Shown piece after piece: positions 56,306-64,000 of a DNA stretch of 64,000 bases. Where the stretch lies: NCBI RefSeq assembly GCF_000622225.1, contig NZ_JHWD01000002.1, positions 372,001 through 436,000 on the forward strand, in the 5' to 3' direction. Position numbers and translations under genes: made by a program. The first letter of the stretch is position 1. Each line of letters starts with the position of its first letter. The notes under the pieces were generated by a model, which made no database searches, was not told the origin of the DNA, and saw only the letters and a program-made list of their open reading frames with translations. The stretch comes from Roseomonas mucosa ATCC BAA-692 (GTDB lineage Bacteria > Pseudomonadota > Alphaproteobacteria > Acetobacterales > Acetobacteraceae).

Positions 56306-56935
56306 CTACCGGCGATCCCTCCATTCCTCGGGCGGCACGACCCCATCGGCCCATAGGCCCCGGCCGGCCTGCCTTGCCCGGGCCTCGGCTTCGGAAAAAC
56401 TCTCCGAACTCGCCAGGGCCCAGCCCGAAGACACAAGCATCGCGTTCAGAATCCTGCCATTTGCCTCGCAGATGGCCAGTGGACGGCGAAACACGTCCTG
56501 CCCGTGCAACTCGCAGACAAGGGCATGGTTCGCCACCAGATGGGCCAGCCTGTCTGCCGCAGCCACGCCGCAATCGAAACCCTGGCCCGCCGTATCGGCG
56601 CAGGTCTCGCCGCGCGACGGGGCCTGGAGCCCATCCAGGCGCACCACCTGCCCTTGCAGGCGCAGGGTCTCCCCGTCCACGACATGGATTTCCGCCGGAT
56701 CGGCCTGGATCGGCCCTTCCGGCGGCGTGGCGGCCGGGGGCGCGGCGCCGGAGCCCAGGCCGGGAAGGCCGGCCAGGACCGGACGGAGATGCCCGGCGAG
56801 GCCCGCCCCGCCCACCGCATACAGATAGGCCCCACCGGCGGCGAGCAGCAGCAGGGCGGCCAGGCCGAGCGCCAGCGGGGCGCGGCGGCGCGGCGGCTTG
56901 CGATGGGAATGGAAGATCTTTCTCGGGCGTGCCAC
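56306..56935 (-). CDS. Membrane-anchored thermonuclease-like (SNase) protein
   Basis: A 209-aa protein with a basic N-terminus, one membrane span (about residues 19-41) and a C-terminal staphylococcal-nuclease-like OB fold: IHVVDGETLRLQGQVVRLDGLQAPSRGETC, then DCGVAAADRLAHLVANHALVC, FRRPLAICEANGRILNAMLVSSGWAL and ARQAGRGLWADGVVPPEEW. The Arg/Glu/Arg catalytic set is partly recognisable (VRLDG, GETC, FRRPLA). The four Cys may form disulfides. Nuclease activity is plausible but not proven. Start is GTG at 56935. Confidence 0.78.
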   Translation of the reverse strand: MARPRKIFHSHRKPPRRRAPLALGLAALLLLAAGGAYLYAVGGAGLAGHLRPVLAGLPGLGSGAAPPAATPPEGPIQADPAEIHVVDGETLRLQGQVVRLDGLQAPSRGETCADTAGQGFDCGVAAADRLAHLVANHALVCELHGQDVFRRPLAICEANGRILNAMLVSSGWALASSESFSEAEARARQAGRGLWADGVVPPEEWRDRR

Positions 56936-57011
56936 GGCACGGAGCCCTATCAAAGCCGAGGGGGGCCGGGAAGCGGGAAAACGCCCCTTCCCGGCCGGAA
57001 GCAAGACAGGC

Positions 57012-57584
57012 TCAGAACAGCCCGTCGAAGATGCCGCGCTCCTTGCGCTGGATGATCGGCGTTTCGCCATCCCCAGGCGGGCGGCCCAGGGCGAAGTTCT
57101 CGCGCAGGCGCTGGCTCTCCTTCTGCGGGTCCACCACCACGCCCGGCGGCGGCGCGTCGCGCCAGAACATCAGCCGGTCCACCACGGTCTGGCTCGGCTG
57201 GTTCAGCCGCAGGCTTTCCTCGTCCACCCTCCGGCGGATGGCAGGATCGACCGTCCCACCGGCCCGGGCGACCAGCGCGCTCTCGCCCGAGGACTGGCGG
57301 CTCGCCTGGGTGGACTCCAGGACGGCGCCGGGCACCAGGGCGCTTTCCCCCTGCTCGCGGGCCGAAAGCTCCTGCGGCCGCACCGCACCGGGGCGGGGCA
57401 CGGGCAGGTTGTTCATGTCCGGCGGCAGCGAGAGCGGCGCGCGGGTCACCACCTGGAACTCGTCCGGGGCGTCCCGGGTGAAGCCCAGGGTACGGGCCGT
57501 GTCACCGCCGCATCCGGCGAGCAGGCCGAGGGAAAGGGCGGCCGGCAGGGCCAGGGCCACGGTCCGGCGTTGGGGCATCCTCAT
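57012..57584 (-). CDS. DUF3035 lipoprotein
   Basis: A 190-aa outer-membrane-type lipoprotein with a lipobox at Cys25 (GLLAGCGGD). The family core is clear in GFTRDAPDEFQVVTRAPLSLPPDMNNLPVP. Coiled or disordered segments and ENFALGRPPGDGETPIIQRKERGIFDGLF follow. DUF3035 proteins usually lie next to lspA in alphaproteobacteria and their function is not known. The 4-bp overlap with lspA (ATGA) fits that linkage. Confidence 0.9.
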   Translation of the reverse strand: MRMPQRRTVALALPAALSLGLLAGCGGDTARTLGFTRDAPDEFQVVTRAPLSLPPDMNNLPVPRPGAVRPQELSAREQGESALVPGAVLESTQASRQSSGESALVARAGGTVDPAIRRRVDEESLRLNQPSQTVVDRLMFWRDAPPPGVVVDPQKESQRLRENFALGRPPGDGETPIIQRKERGIFDGLF

Positions 57585-58117
57585 ACGGGCTCCTTAGCCA
57601 CGCCGTCGCGTCCGGTCGAGGGGGGACGGAAGAGCGCGTCCGCCACCAGGGCGATCACGCCCAGCACGATGGCCGCGTCGGCGATGTTGAAGACATACCA
57701 GTGCCACCCCCGGAAGGAGGCATCGACGAAGTCGAAGACCGCGCCGAAGCGCAGCCGGTCGATGACATTGCCGATGGCGCCGCCGATCACCGCGCCCAGG
57801 GCGACGGCGACCGGCCGGGTCTCCGCCCGGGCCATCCAGCGCAGCAGGATCAGCGTGATCACCAGGGCAAGACCGGCGAGCAGCCAGCCATGCCAGGGCG
57901 CATCCCCAGCCATAAGGCCGAAGGTGACGCCCCGATTCCAGACCATGGAAAGGTCCAGGCTGAAGGGCCCCGCCGAGAAGAGCGGGACATGGCCCCGCTC
58001 GGGCAGGCGCAGCACCTCCCCCATCCACCACTTGCTCGCCTGGTCGGCCACCAGGACCAGCACGGCGGCCACGAGGCCGAGCGGGATCATCCGGGCCGGA
58101 GTCGTGGGGCTGGGCAT
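57581..58117 (-). CDS. lspA: Signal peptidase II
   Basis: A 178-aa four-span lipoprotein signal peptidase. The two catalytic Asp motifs are intact: GNVIDRLRFGAVFDFVD (first Asp) and FNIADAAIVLGV (second Asp), with NRGVTFGL before them. It processes the many lipoproteins of this region, such as BamB, PqiC and the DUF3035 protein. It starts immediately after ileS (TGATG overlap), in the conserved order ileS-lspA. Confidence 0.96.
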   Translation of the reverse strand: MPSPTTPARMIPLGLVAAVLVLVADQASKWWMGEVLRLPERGHVPLFSAGPFSLDLSMVWNRGVTFGLMAGDAPWHGWLLAGLALVITLILLRWMARAETRPVAVALGAVIGGAIGNVIDRLRFGAVFDFVDASFRGWHWYVFNIADAAIVLGVIALVADALFRPPSTGRDGVAKEPV

Positions 58118-60954
58118 CAGGCGACCGCGGCCTCGCAGCGCAGGCAGAGATCGGCATGGCGCCGTCCAGGGGCACCGACCTCCGGCAGCACCCGCCAGCA
58201 GCGGGCGCATTTCGCCCCCTCGGCGGGGCGGAACTCCGCGGCGGGCGCCTCCGCCCCGGGGGCCAGTTCGAAGCCGGAGGTGATGCAGGTCTCGGCCCAG
58301 AGTTCCGGCGACAGCAGCCCGGCCTCGGCCTCCGGCAGCGCCAGCACCGGCGCGGCCTGCAGGCTGGAGCCGATCGTGCCGGCGGCGCGGGCCTTCTCCA
58401 GCTCCGCCGTCACCACGCCGCGCAGCTCGCGCACCCGCGCCCATCTGGCGGCCAGCGCCTCGTCCCGCCATTCCGCCGGGACCTCGGGGAAGAGCTGGAG
58501 ATGGACGGAGTCGGTCTCGGATGGGAAGCGGGCCAGCCAGGCCTCCTCCGCCGTGAAGGGCAGGACCGGCGCCAGCCAGGTAGCGAGGCAGCGGTGCAGC
58601 ACGTCCAGCACGGTGCGGGCGGCCCGGCGGCGTGGGCTGTCCGCCGCGTCGCAGTAGAGGCTGTCCTTGCGGATGTCGAAATAGAAGGCCGAGAGATCGG
58701 CGGCGCAGAAGGCATGGATCTCCGGCACCACGCCGGACCAGTCATAGCTTTCCACCGCCCCGCGGATGCGGGCATCGAGCTGGGTCAGCCGGTGCAGCAC
58801 CCAGCGCTCCAGCTCCGGCAGCTCGGCATGGGGCACGCGCTCGGCCTCGGAGAAGCCGTCGAGATTGCCCAGCAGCCAACGCAGCGTGTTGCGCAGGCGG
58901 CGATAGAGCTCCGCCGTCTGCTCCAGGATGCGCGGGCCGATGCGCTGGTCCTCGGTGGTGTCGGCGTTCATCACCCAGAGGCGCAGGATGTCGGCGCCGT
59001 ACTTCTTGGTGACTTCCTGCGGGGCGGTGACGTTGCCCAGCGACTTGGACATCTTCCGCCCGGACTCGTCGAGCGTGAAGCCATGCGTCAGCAGCGCCTT
59101 GTAGGGCGCCACCCCCCGGGTGCCGATGCTTTCCAGCAGGGAGGAATGGAACCAGCCGCGATGCTGGTCCGACCCCTCCAGGTAGAGATCCGCCGGAAAG
59201 GGCAGGCCACGCTCCGGCGTCAGGGTGAAGGCATGGGTCGAGCCGGACTCGAACCACACGTCCACGATGTCCATCACCTGCTCGTAGTCGTCCGGGTTCC
59301 GGCCGTTGCCCAGGAAGCGCTGCGCGGCGCCGGGCTTGTACCAGGCATCGGCCCCTTCCTCGCGAAAGGCGCAAACCACGCGCTCCAGCACCGCCGGATC
59401 GCGCAGCGGCTCGCCGATCCGCTTCTCCACGAAGACCGGGATGGGCACGCCCCAGGCGCGCTGGCGGCTGATGCACCAGTCCGGCCGGGCGGCGACCATG
59501 GAGGTGATGCGGTTGCGCCCGACCTCGGGCACGAAGCGGGTGACGGCCAGCGCGTCCAGCGCCTTGGCGCGGATCTGGTTGCCGTCGTCCATGGCGATGA
59601 ACCACTGCGGCGTGGCGCGGAAGATCACCGGCTTCTTGGAGCGCCAGGAATGCGGGTAGGAATGCCGCAGCGAGCCCTTCGCGGCCAGCGTGCCCATGCT
59701 CTCCATCGCGGCCCAGACGGGCTCATGCGCCTTGAAGACATGGATGCCGGTGAAGCCCGGCGACTGCACCGAATAGGTGCCGTCGTCGTTCACCGTTTCC
59801 GGCACCGGCAGGCCGAAGTGGCGACCGAGGTTGAAGTCGTCCTCGCCATGGCCCGGAGCGATGTGGACGAAGCCCGTGCCCGCATCGGCGGTGACGAAAT
59901 CGCCCGGCAGCAACGGCACGTCGAAGTCGTAGCCGCCCTCCGCGGGCGCCCAGCCGCGCAGCGGGTGCGCCAGCACGGTGCCCGCCAGCTCCGCGCCCTT
60001 GAAGACGCGGCGGATGGAATGGGCGCCGAGGCCGGCCTCCTTCGCGAAGCTTTCCAGCAGCGGCAGGGCGACCAGCAGGTTCTCGCCGACCTTCAGCAGC
60101 GAGCCCTCGGCCACCCCTTCCACGTGCAGCAGGGCGTAATCGATCTCCTCGCCATAGGCGACGGCGCGGTTGCCCGGCATGGTCCAGGGCGTGGTGGTCC
60201 AGATCACCACGCTGGCGCCCGCCGCCGCCTCGGCCGGCGAGCGCAGCACGCGGAAAAGGGCGTGCAGCGTCGGGCTGGTATGGTCGTGGTACTCGACCTC
60301 GGCATCGGCCAGGGCGGTCTTCTCGACCGGGCTCCACATCACCGGGCGCAGGCCGCGATAGAGCGAGCCGTTCAGCAGGAACTTGCCGATCTCGCCCGCG
60401 ATCACCGCCTCGGAGGAGAAGTTCATCGTGGCGTAGGGATGCTCCCAGTCGCCGAGCACGCCCAGGCGCTGGAACTCCTCCCGCTGCACGTTCAGCCAGT
60501 GGCCGGCATAGGCGCGGCACTCGGCCCGGAAGTCGAGAATGGGCACCTGGTCCTTGTCCACGCCGCCCCGGTACTTGCCCTTGGGGTTGCGGTACTCCTC
60601 CTCGACCTTCCACTCGATCGGCAGGCCGTGGCAGTCCCAGCCGGGGACGTAGTTCGCGTCCTTGCCCGACATCTGGGCGCCGCGGTTGATCACGTCCTTC
60701 AGGATCTTGTTCAGGGCGTGGCCGATATGCAGCGGCCCGTTCGCATAGGGCGGGCCGTCATGCAGCACGAATTTCGGCATCCCGGCGGACTGGGCACGCA
60801 GGCGGTCGCGCAGCCCGGTCTCCTTCCAGCGGCCGAGCCAGCCGGGCTCGCGCTTCGGCAGGTCGCCCTTCATCGGGAAGGAGGTGCGCGGCAGGAAGAC
60901 CGTGTCGCGCCAGTCCCGGGCGGGGACGGTGTCGGGGGTGGGGGCGTCGTTCAT
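58117..60954 (-). CDS. ileS: Isoleucyl-tRNA synthetase
   Basis: A 945-aa class I synthetase. The HIGH motif is PYANGPLHIGHALNK, KMSKS is DESGRKMSKSLGNVT, and a CP1 editing domain lies between them. The C-terminal zinc-binding tail CARCWRVLPEVG..CLRC has all four Cys. Length is normal for the bacterial type 1 enzyme. The ATG at 60954 lies shortly downstream of a hairpin (61017-61040) on the minus strand. The gene leads ileS-lspA-DUF3035. Confidence 0.97.
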   Translation of the reverse strand: MNDAPTPDTVPARDWRDTVFLPRTSFPMKGDLPKREPGWLGRWKETGLRDRLRAQSAGMPKFVLHDGPPYANGPLHIGHALNKILKDVINRGAQMSGKDANYVPGWDCHGLPIEWKVEEEYRNPKGKYRGGVDKDQVPILDFRAECRAYAGHWLNVQREEFQRLGVLGDWEHPYATMNFSSEAVIAGEIGKFLLNGSLYRGLRPVMWSPVEKTALADAEVEYHDHTSPTLHALFRVLRSPAEAAAGASVVIWTTTPWTMPGNRAVAYGEEIDYALLHVEGVAEGSLLKVGENLLVALPLLESFAKEAGLGAHSIRRVFKGAELAGTVLAHPLRGWAPAEGGYDFDVPLLPGDFVTADAGTGFVHIAPGHGEDDFNLGRHFGLPVPETVNDDGTYSVQSPGFTGIHVFKAHEPVWAAMESMGTLAAKGSLRHSYPHSWRSKKPVIFRATPQWFIAMDDGNQIRAKALDALAVTRFVPEVGRNRITSMVAARPDWCISRQRAWGVPIPVFVEKRIGEPLRDPAVLERVVCAFREEGADAWYKPGAAQRFLGNGRNPDDYEQVMDIVDVWFESGSTHAFTLTPERGLPFPADLYLEGSDQHRGWFHSSLLESIGTRGVAPYKALLTHGFTLDESGRKMSKSLGNVTAPQEVTKKYGADILRLWVMNADTTEDQRIGPRILEQTAELYRRLRNTLRWLLGNLDGFSEAERVPHAELPELERWVLHRLTQLDARIRGAVESYDWSGVVPEIHAFCAADLSAFYFDIRKDSLYCDAADSPRRRAARTVLDVLHRCLATWLAPVLPFTAEEAWLARFPSETDSVHLQLFPEVPAEWRDEALAARWARVRELRGVVTAELEKARAAGTIGSSLQAAPVLALPEAEAGLLSPELWAETCITSGFELAPGAEAPAAEFRPAEGAKCARCWRVLPEVGAPGRRHADLCLRCEAAVA

Positions 60955-61453
60955 CGGGGCAGTTCCGGGCGGTCGGCCATGGCAATGGCGGGGGAAGGCG
61001 CGAAGGACAAGGGGAACCCGGCCCTCAGCCGAGGGCCGGGCGGGTAATTCGCGCTGTGTGCCGCCTGGACATGGGCGCCTTATGCGGAGGCCGGTCCGTT
61101 CCGGTCAAGTCACGCGCCATGGCGGGGCCGCGATGCTGCTGCGCCCGGTAGAGGCGCGCGGGCGGCGGCACGGGCCCGCAGGGCGGAAGCCCCGGCCGGA
61201 AACCCGGGAAAGCGGAGGCAGGAGGCGGGGAAACGGCGAAAGCCCCTCCGTCGCGGCGACGGACACCGGGGTGGCCCCCTCCCCGCACGGCGGGCGCAGG
61301 CCCTGGGAGGACGATCCGGCGTGCGCGCTGGAATGACCAGGACGTGGTCGCCGGGAAAGCATGGACGGTCCGTCGCCGGGCCGCCCGTCAACGGGGGCTG
61401 GCCGCGGGCGGCCGCCTTGCGGCCCGTTGCGGGTCCAGCCCCTTGCGGCGCGG
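60955..61453. other. 500-bp intergenic region upstream of ileS
   Basis: This GC-rich region lies upstream of ileS on the minus strand. I see no convincing gene in it on either strand. It contains the hairpin at 61017-61040. The ileS promoter should be here, but no hexamers are obvious. Nothing else is apparent. Confidence 0.4.
61017..61040 (-). terminator. Hairpin upstream of ileS
   Basis: A 10-bp perfect stem (CCCGGCCCTC / GAGGGCCGGG, loop AGCC) lies 63 bp before the ileS start. On the minus strand it is followed by TTCCCC, moderately U-rich. It could terminate transcription from the short-peptide genes or attenuate ileS. Confidence 0.5.
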
Positions 61454-61579
61454 TTACTGGGCCGTGCGGGCGGCGCTGTCCAGCAGGCCAGCAGGCAGGC
61501 GGTCCATCTGCTGGCGGGCGACGATGTTGCCGACAAGGGAAGCACCCAGGGCGGCGATGCTAAGCACGAGAGCGAGCAT
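61454..61579 (-). CDS. Short hydrophobic membrane peptide A
   Basis: A 41-aa peptide: MLALVLSIAALGASLVGNIV forms one span, then ARQQMDRLPAGLLDSAARTAQ as a charged amphipathic tail. AAGGAG lies 8 bp upstream of the ATG, one of the best ribosome sites in the window. It resembles peptide B 100 bp upstream. Both share an initial ML, a V at position 5, GN after the span, M at 24/25, then L, P and GL near the end. The function is unknown. Small membrane regulators and type I toxins are possible classes. Confidence 0.55.
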   Translation of the reverse strand: MLALVLSIAALGASLVGNIVARQQMDRLPAGLLDSAARTAQ

Positions 61580-61683
61580 GGCAGGAACTCCTTCGGTCCG
61601 GGCCGGTGGAGGGGGCACTGCGCCATCCTCCACTCGGCAGGACACCATGGGGGGCGCCGGCGGCAGGCCGGAGCCTGTTTCGA

Positions 61684-61806
61684 TCAGTCGGCCATCCGCA
61701 GGCGCGGCGGCAGGCCGTTCGGGTAAAGCGTGCTCATCACGACCTGAGCGGCGACATTGCCGCCGGCGAGCGCCGCGAGAACAGCAACGAACACGACTTC
61801 AAGCAT
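61684..61806 (-). CDS. Short hydrophobic membrane peptide B
   Basis: A 40-aa peptide: MLEVVFVAVLAALAGGNVAA as a membrane span, then QVVMSTLYPNGLPPRLRMAD. GAGG is 8 bp upstream of the ATG. It aligns with peptide A with one gap in the span and one in the tail. The gene is the first of the pair, downstream of a structured AT-rich leader. It is too short for family assignment, but paralogy and the ribosome site support it being real. Confidence 0.55.
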   Translation of the reverse strand: MLEVVFVAVLAALAGGNVAAQVVMSTLYPNGLPPRLRMAD

Positions 61807-62179
61807 GGGATGACCTCTTGGCTCGGCCGGTCCGATCCGGTCCGAGATCTGAGCATCAAGATGCTTCGCTGCGCCGCGTCATTCAAGCATAAACGGCATG
61901 CCATGCCTTGCTGTTCTTGAATGCCTGAGTTGGCTCCAAGTCAAAATCCAGCGTGTCTTATGTAAGTCCCGTGGTGTTTATCTTATGCATGACCAGAGCA
62001 GTTTTATCATGTGTCATATAGAACACGAACCTGACCAGCCATGACGGTGGCCTGCCGCCTCGCAGGTCGGGCCGGCCAGTCCGTTGCGTACCGGTCATCG
62101 CATGTCTGCCGGGCCGGTGCCCGCAGGCAGGGGGCGGCGGAACGGGCATGATCCGCGCCCCGCTGCCGGACGCCACGCC
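61807..62179 (-). promoter_or_regulatory. AT-rich leader with inverted repeats upstream of the short-peptide genes
   Basis: This 373-bp region between ribF and peptide B is strongly AT-rich at 61880-62035 compared with its surroundings. It contains a perfect 8-bp inverted repeat, CATTCAAG (61880-61887) and CTTGAATG (61916-61923), whose 28-nt loop holds the palindrome GGCATGCC. A small hairpin GCATC-AA-GATGC lies at 61852-61863. TTGACT on the minus strand near 61941 is a candidate -35. The motif TCTTATGCA occurs at 61990, and TCTTATGTAAG at 61969. No coding frame is convincing. The promoter and any regulator site of the peptides should lie here. Confidence 0.5.
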
Positions 62180-63148
62180 CTACGGGCCGCGCGCCTCCAG
62201 GCCCAGCACCCGCCGGGCGTCCTCGGCATCCTGGGCGATGGCGGCCTTGAGCTCCTCCAGCCCGGCGAAGGTCGCGTCCGCCCGCAGGAAGTTCACCAGC
62301 CGCACCCGGATCTCCTGGCCGTAGAGGTCGCCGGAGAAGTCGAAGAGATGCACCTCCAGCCGGGTCTGCGGGTCCCCGCCCAGGGTGGGGCGGCGCCCGA
62401 TATTGGCGACGCCCTTCACTTCCCGCCCTTCCGGCAGGGCCACGGTCACGGCATAGACGCCGCGCGCCGGCTCCAGGTGCCGGCCGAGCCAGAGATTGGC
62501 CGTGGGCCAGCCCAGGACGCGGCCCAGCTTGTCGCCGTGCACGACCTCCCCTGCGATCTCCCAGGCCCGGCCCAGGTCGCGCGTCGCACGCTCGGGATAG
62601 CCGTCCTGCAGGGCGCGGCGGATGCGGGTGGAGGACAGGGTGCCCTCGGCATCCGCCACGGGCGGTACCACGGACAGGCCGATGCCGCGCGCCTCCGCGG
62701 CCTGGGCCAGAAAGGCGATGTCGCCGCCCCGCCGGTGCCCGAAGGCGAAGTCGGCGCCGCAGGCCAGGTGCCGCGCCCCGATCCCGCGATGCAGCACCTG
62801 CTCCACGAAATCCTCGGCGCTCATCGCGGCCAGTTCCGGCCCGAAGGGCAGCGCATAGACGATGCGGCAGCCCGCCGCCTCCAGCGCCCGCCGCTTTGCC
62901 GGCAGGGGGGTCAGACGGAAGGGCGGGTCGTCCGGGCGGAAATACTCGCGCGGATGCGGCTCGAAGGTGAGCGCCGCCAGGGGCAGGTCGGGCCGCGCCG
63001 CATGGGCCGCGCCCAGCACCGCCCGGTGGCCGCGATGCACGCCGTCGAAATTGCCCAGCGCCACGGCCGCGCCGCGCGCCACCGCCGGCACGCCGCGCCA
63101 GTCCGCGAGCAGCAGGCAATCCGCCTCGGGAACGGAAGGCTGGGCCAT
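62180..63148 (-). CDS. ribF: Bifunctional riboflavin kinase/FAD synthetase
   Basis: A 322-aa enzyme making FMN and FAD. The N-terminal nucleotidyltransferase domain has VALGNFDGVHRGHRAVLG with the HxGH-type signature, TFEPHPREYF and the SSTRIRRAL loop. The C-terminal kinase domain begins near the RAWEIAGEVVHGDKLGRVLGWPTANL region and ends in EVHLFDFSGDLYGQEIRVRLVNFLRADATFAGLEEL. The ATG at 63148 is supported by family length. It lies 23 bp after the LOG gene on the same strand, so the two may be co-transcribed. Confidence 0.95.
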   Translation of the reverse strand: MAQPSVPEADCLLLADWRGVPAVARGAAVALGNFDGVHRGHRAVLGAAHAARPDLPLAALTFEPHPREYFRPDDPPFRLTPLPAKRRALEAAGCRIVYALPFGPELAAMSAEDFVEQVLHRGIGARHLACGADFAFGHRRGGDIAFLAQAAEARGIGLSVVPPVADAEGTLSSTRIRRALQDGYPERATRDLGRAWEIAGEVVHGDKLGRVLGWPTANLWLGRHLEPARGVYAVTVALPEGREVKGVANIGRRPTLGGDPQTRLEVHLFDFSGDLYGQEIRVRLVNFLRADATFAGLEELKAAIAQDAEDARRVLGLEARGP

Positions 63149-63171
63149 GGCCGGAACCTCGCTGCCGCCGC

Positions 63172-63774
63172 TCAGGTCTGGGCCGGGCTGACGATCCAGC
63201 GCGCCACTTCCGGCGGTCGGAAGGCGGCCAGCATGTCCAGCGCCTGTTCCGGCGTTTCCGCCCGCATGGCCAGCAGCCGGTGCTCGGGCTTCAGGAAGCC
63301 CTCCCCCTGCATCCCGTCCAGCGCCGCCATCAGGTGGTTCCAGTAGCCATCGACATCGAGGAAGACCGCGCCCTTGCTGTGCAGGCCAAGCTGCGACCAG
63401 GTGAGCACCTCGAAGACCTCCTCCATCGTGCCGAAGCCGCCGGGCAGGATCACGAAGCCGTCCGACAGCTCGGCCATCATCGCCTTGCGCTCGTGCATCG
63501 ACCCGACGACATGCAGCCGGGTCACGGAACCGTGCCCGACCTCGCGCTGCATGAGCGCCTCGGGGATCACCCCGTCCACCTCGGCGCCGTTCGCCAGGGC
63601 GGCATCGGCCACCACGCCCATGAGGCCGACCTTGCCGCCGCCATAGACCAGGTCCAGCCCCCGCGCCGCGATCGCCTCGCCCAGGGCGCGGGCGGTTTCG
63701 GCATAGATCGGGCGGGCGCCGCTGCTGGCACCGCAGAACACACAGACACGCTTCAACGTCTTCGTCTCTTCCAT
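63172..63774 (-). CDS. LOG-family protein (TIGR00730 Rossmann fold)
   Basis: A 200-aa protein with the LOG motifs SMHERKAMM (residues 92-100) and PGGFGTMEE (111-119), plus YGGGKVGLMG at 44-53. Members cleave cytokinin ribotides or other nucleoside 5'-monophosphates; the natural bacterial substrate is less certain. All key residues of active enzymes (Arg, Lys, and the PGGxGTxxE Glu) are present. It is the first gene of a unit with ribF. Confidence 0.93.
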   Translation of the reverse strand: MEETKTLKRVCVFCGASSGARPIYAETARALGEAIAARGLDLVYGGGKVGLMGVVADAALANGAEVDGVIPEALMQREVGHGSVTRLHVVGSMHERKAMMAELSDGFVILPGGFGTMEEVFEVLTWSQLGLHSKGAVFLDVDGYWNHLMAALDGMQGEGFLKPEHRLLAMRAETPEQALDMLAAFRPPEVARWIVSPAQT

Positions 63775-63843
63775 GGCCCTGATCTAAGGGCATCGGCGGC
63801 GCCGGGGAAAGCGCGTCCGGATGACGATCCGCTCAGCCGCCCC

Positions 63844-63875
63844 TGCCACCCCCCGCGAATTCCCGCCACCCCCCG
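63844..63875. repeat. 11-bp direct repeat
   Basis: The sequence GCCACCCCCCG occurs twice within about 30 bp in the gap between the LOG gene and the next + strand gene. It may be a regulatory repeat or just GC-rich slippage. Confidence 0.4.
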
Positions 63876-63981
63876 ATGGACAAGCCGGGCGGGCGGCGCG
63901 ACACAGCCCGCTTTCCAACCGGGGACCTGCCGCCGGCGCCGCGCGCCCCGGGGACAGGCCGCCTTGCCGCGAGGAGCCTGC

Positions 63982-64000
63982 ATGCCCGCCACCGAGATCG
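63982..64000 (+). CDS. Start of a gene cut by the window end
   Basis: An ATG at 63982, preceded by GAGGAG at 6 bp, opens a frame reading MPATEI before the window ends. The ribosome site is strong. Nothing can be said of the product. Confidence 0.4.

Noticed and set aside
58156-61047. A 963-codon open frame on the plus strand, opposite ileS
   Set aside because: It is an antisense frame created by the GC codon bias of ileS, whose HIGH and KMSKS motifs are intact on the minus strand.
60955-61453. Possible T-box or tRNA-responsive leader upstream of ileS
   Set aside because: No T-box consensus or specifier loop is visible, and T-boxes are not expected in alphaproteobacteria. Only a simple hairpin is present.
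63753-63992. A 79-codon minus-strand frame upstream of the LOG gene
   Set aside because: It has no ribosome site, overlaps the LOG start, and its product is low-complexity Arg/Gly sequence.

Overview
The window is a chromosomal segment of a very GC-rich (roughly 70% by eye) alphaproteobacterium. I infer an Acetobacteraceae-like organism close to Roseomonas. The reasons are strong GC bias at third codon positions, GlyQ and GlyS as separate subunits followed by pyruvate phosphate dikinase, an ileS-lspA-DUF3035 run with ribF upstream, der next to bamB and a YfgM-like gene, and a complete pqiABC set. Almost all of the sequence is ordinary chromosome. I see no IS element, phage, CRISPR array, rRNA or tRNA.

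Layout. 1-2.9 kb (-): der (cut by the window edge), bamB and a YfgM-like TPR protein (division and envelope assembly). 3.3-7.6 kb (+): pqiABC lipid-trafficking operon and a small lipoprotein. 7.7-10.4 kb: VOC protein, Tat-exported beta-carbonic anhydrase and dihydroorotase. 10.4-10.7 kb: a metE relic. 10.7-12.2 kb (-): MscS channel and a degraded C-terminal coding fragment. 12.2-16.5 kb (-): SMR transporter, asparagine synthetase, GT4 and GT9 glycosyltransferases (surface polysaccharide or LPS). 16.5-19.7 kb: YgfZ, DEDDh exonuclease, DUF4239 protein and an SDR. 19.8-25.8 kb (-): glyQ-glyS-ppdK. 25.8-33.3 kb: SnoaL-like protein, arginine-rich hypothetical protein, S49 peptidase, membrane protein, family-5 peptide-binding protein, membrane-anchored GH17, CoA-binding protein and DUF2076. 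33.5-43.8 kb: GGDEF-EAL protein, MFS, GNAT, DctA, threonine synthase-like enzyme, M20 peptidase and a diguanylate cyclase. 44-47.3 kb (-): AbgB-like amidohydrolase, then Pit with its DUF47 partner. 47.5-51.5 kb: Nudix, a two-gene chromate transporter facing a LysR regulator, a small conserved protein and a GNAT. 51.6-54.7 kb (-): small lipoprotein, then a Fe(III)-type ABC permease and binding protein with no ATPase. 54.9-61 kb (-): gltA, SNase-like protein, DUF3035 lipoprotein, lspA and ileS. 61.4-61.8 kb (-): two adjacent, mutually similar 40-residue membrane peptides. 62.2-63.8 kb (-): ribF and a LOG-family enzyme. A new + strand gene begins at 63982.

How the genes fit together. The strongest themes are envelope biogenesis (BamB, Pqi, GT4/GT9, GH17, LspA, several lipoproteins), core translation and central metabolism (GlyQS, IleS, PpdK, GltA, PyrC, RibF), and c-di-GMP signalling (a GGDEF-EAL hybrid and a GGEEF cyclase). 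Convergent gene pairs are repeatedly separated by perfect hairpins that look like shared terminators.

The most unusual items are the tandem short membrane peptides under a structured AT-rich leader, the metE relic, in-frame 12-bp repeat expansions in four unrelated proteins, and a low-GC segment in glyS that coincides with a divergent protein stretch. No multi-gene system here is clearly new; the short-peptide locus is the best candidate for undescribed biology.
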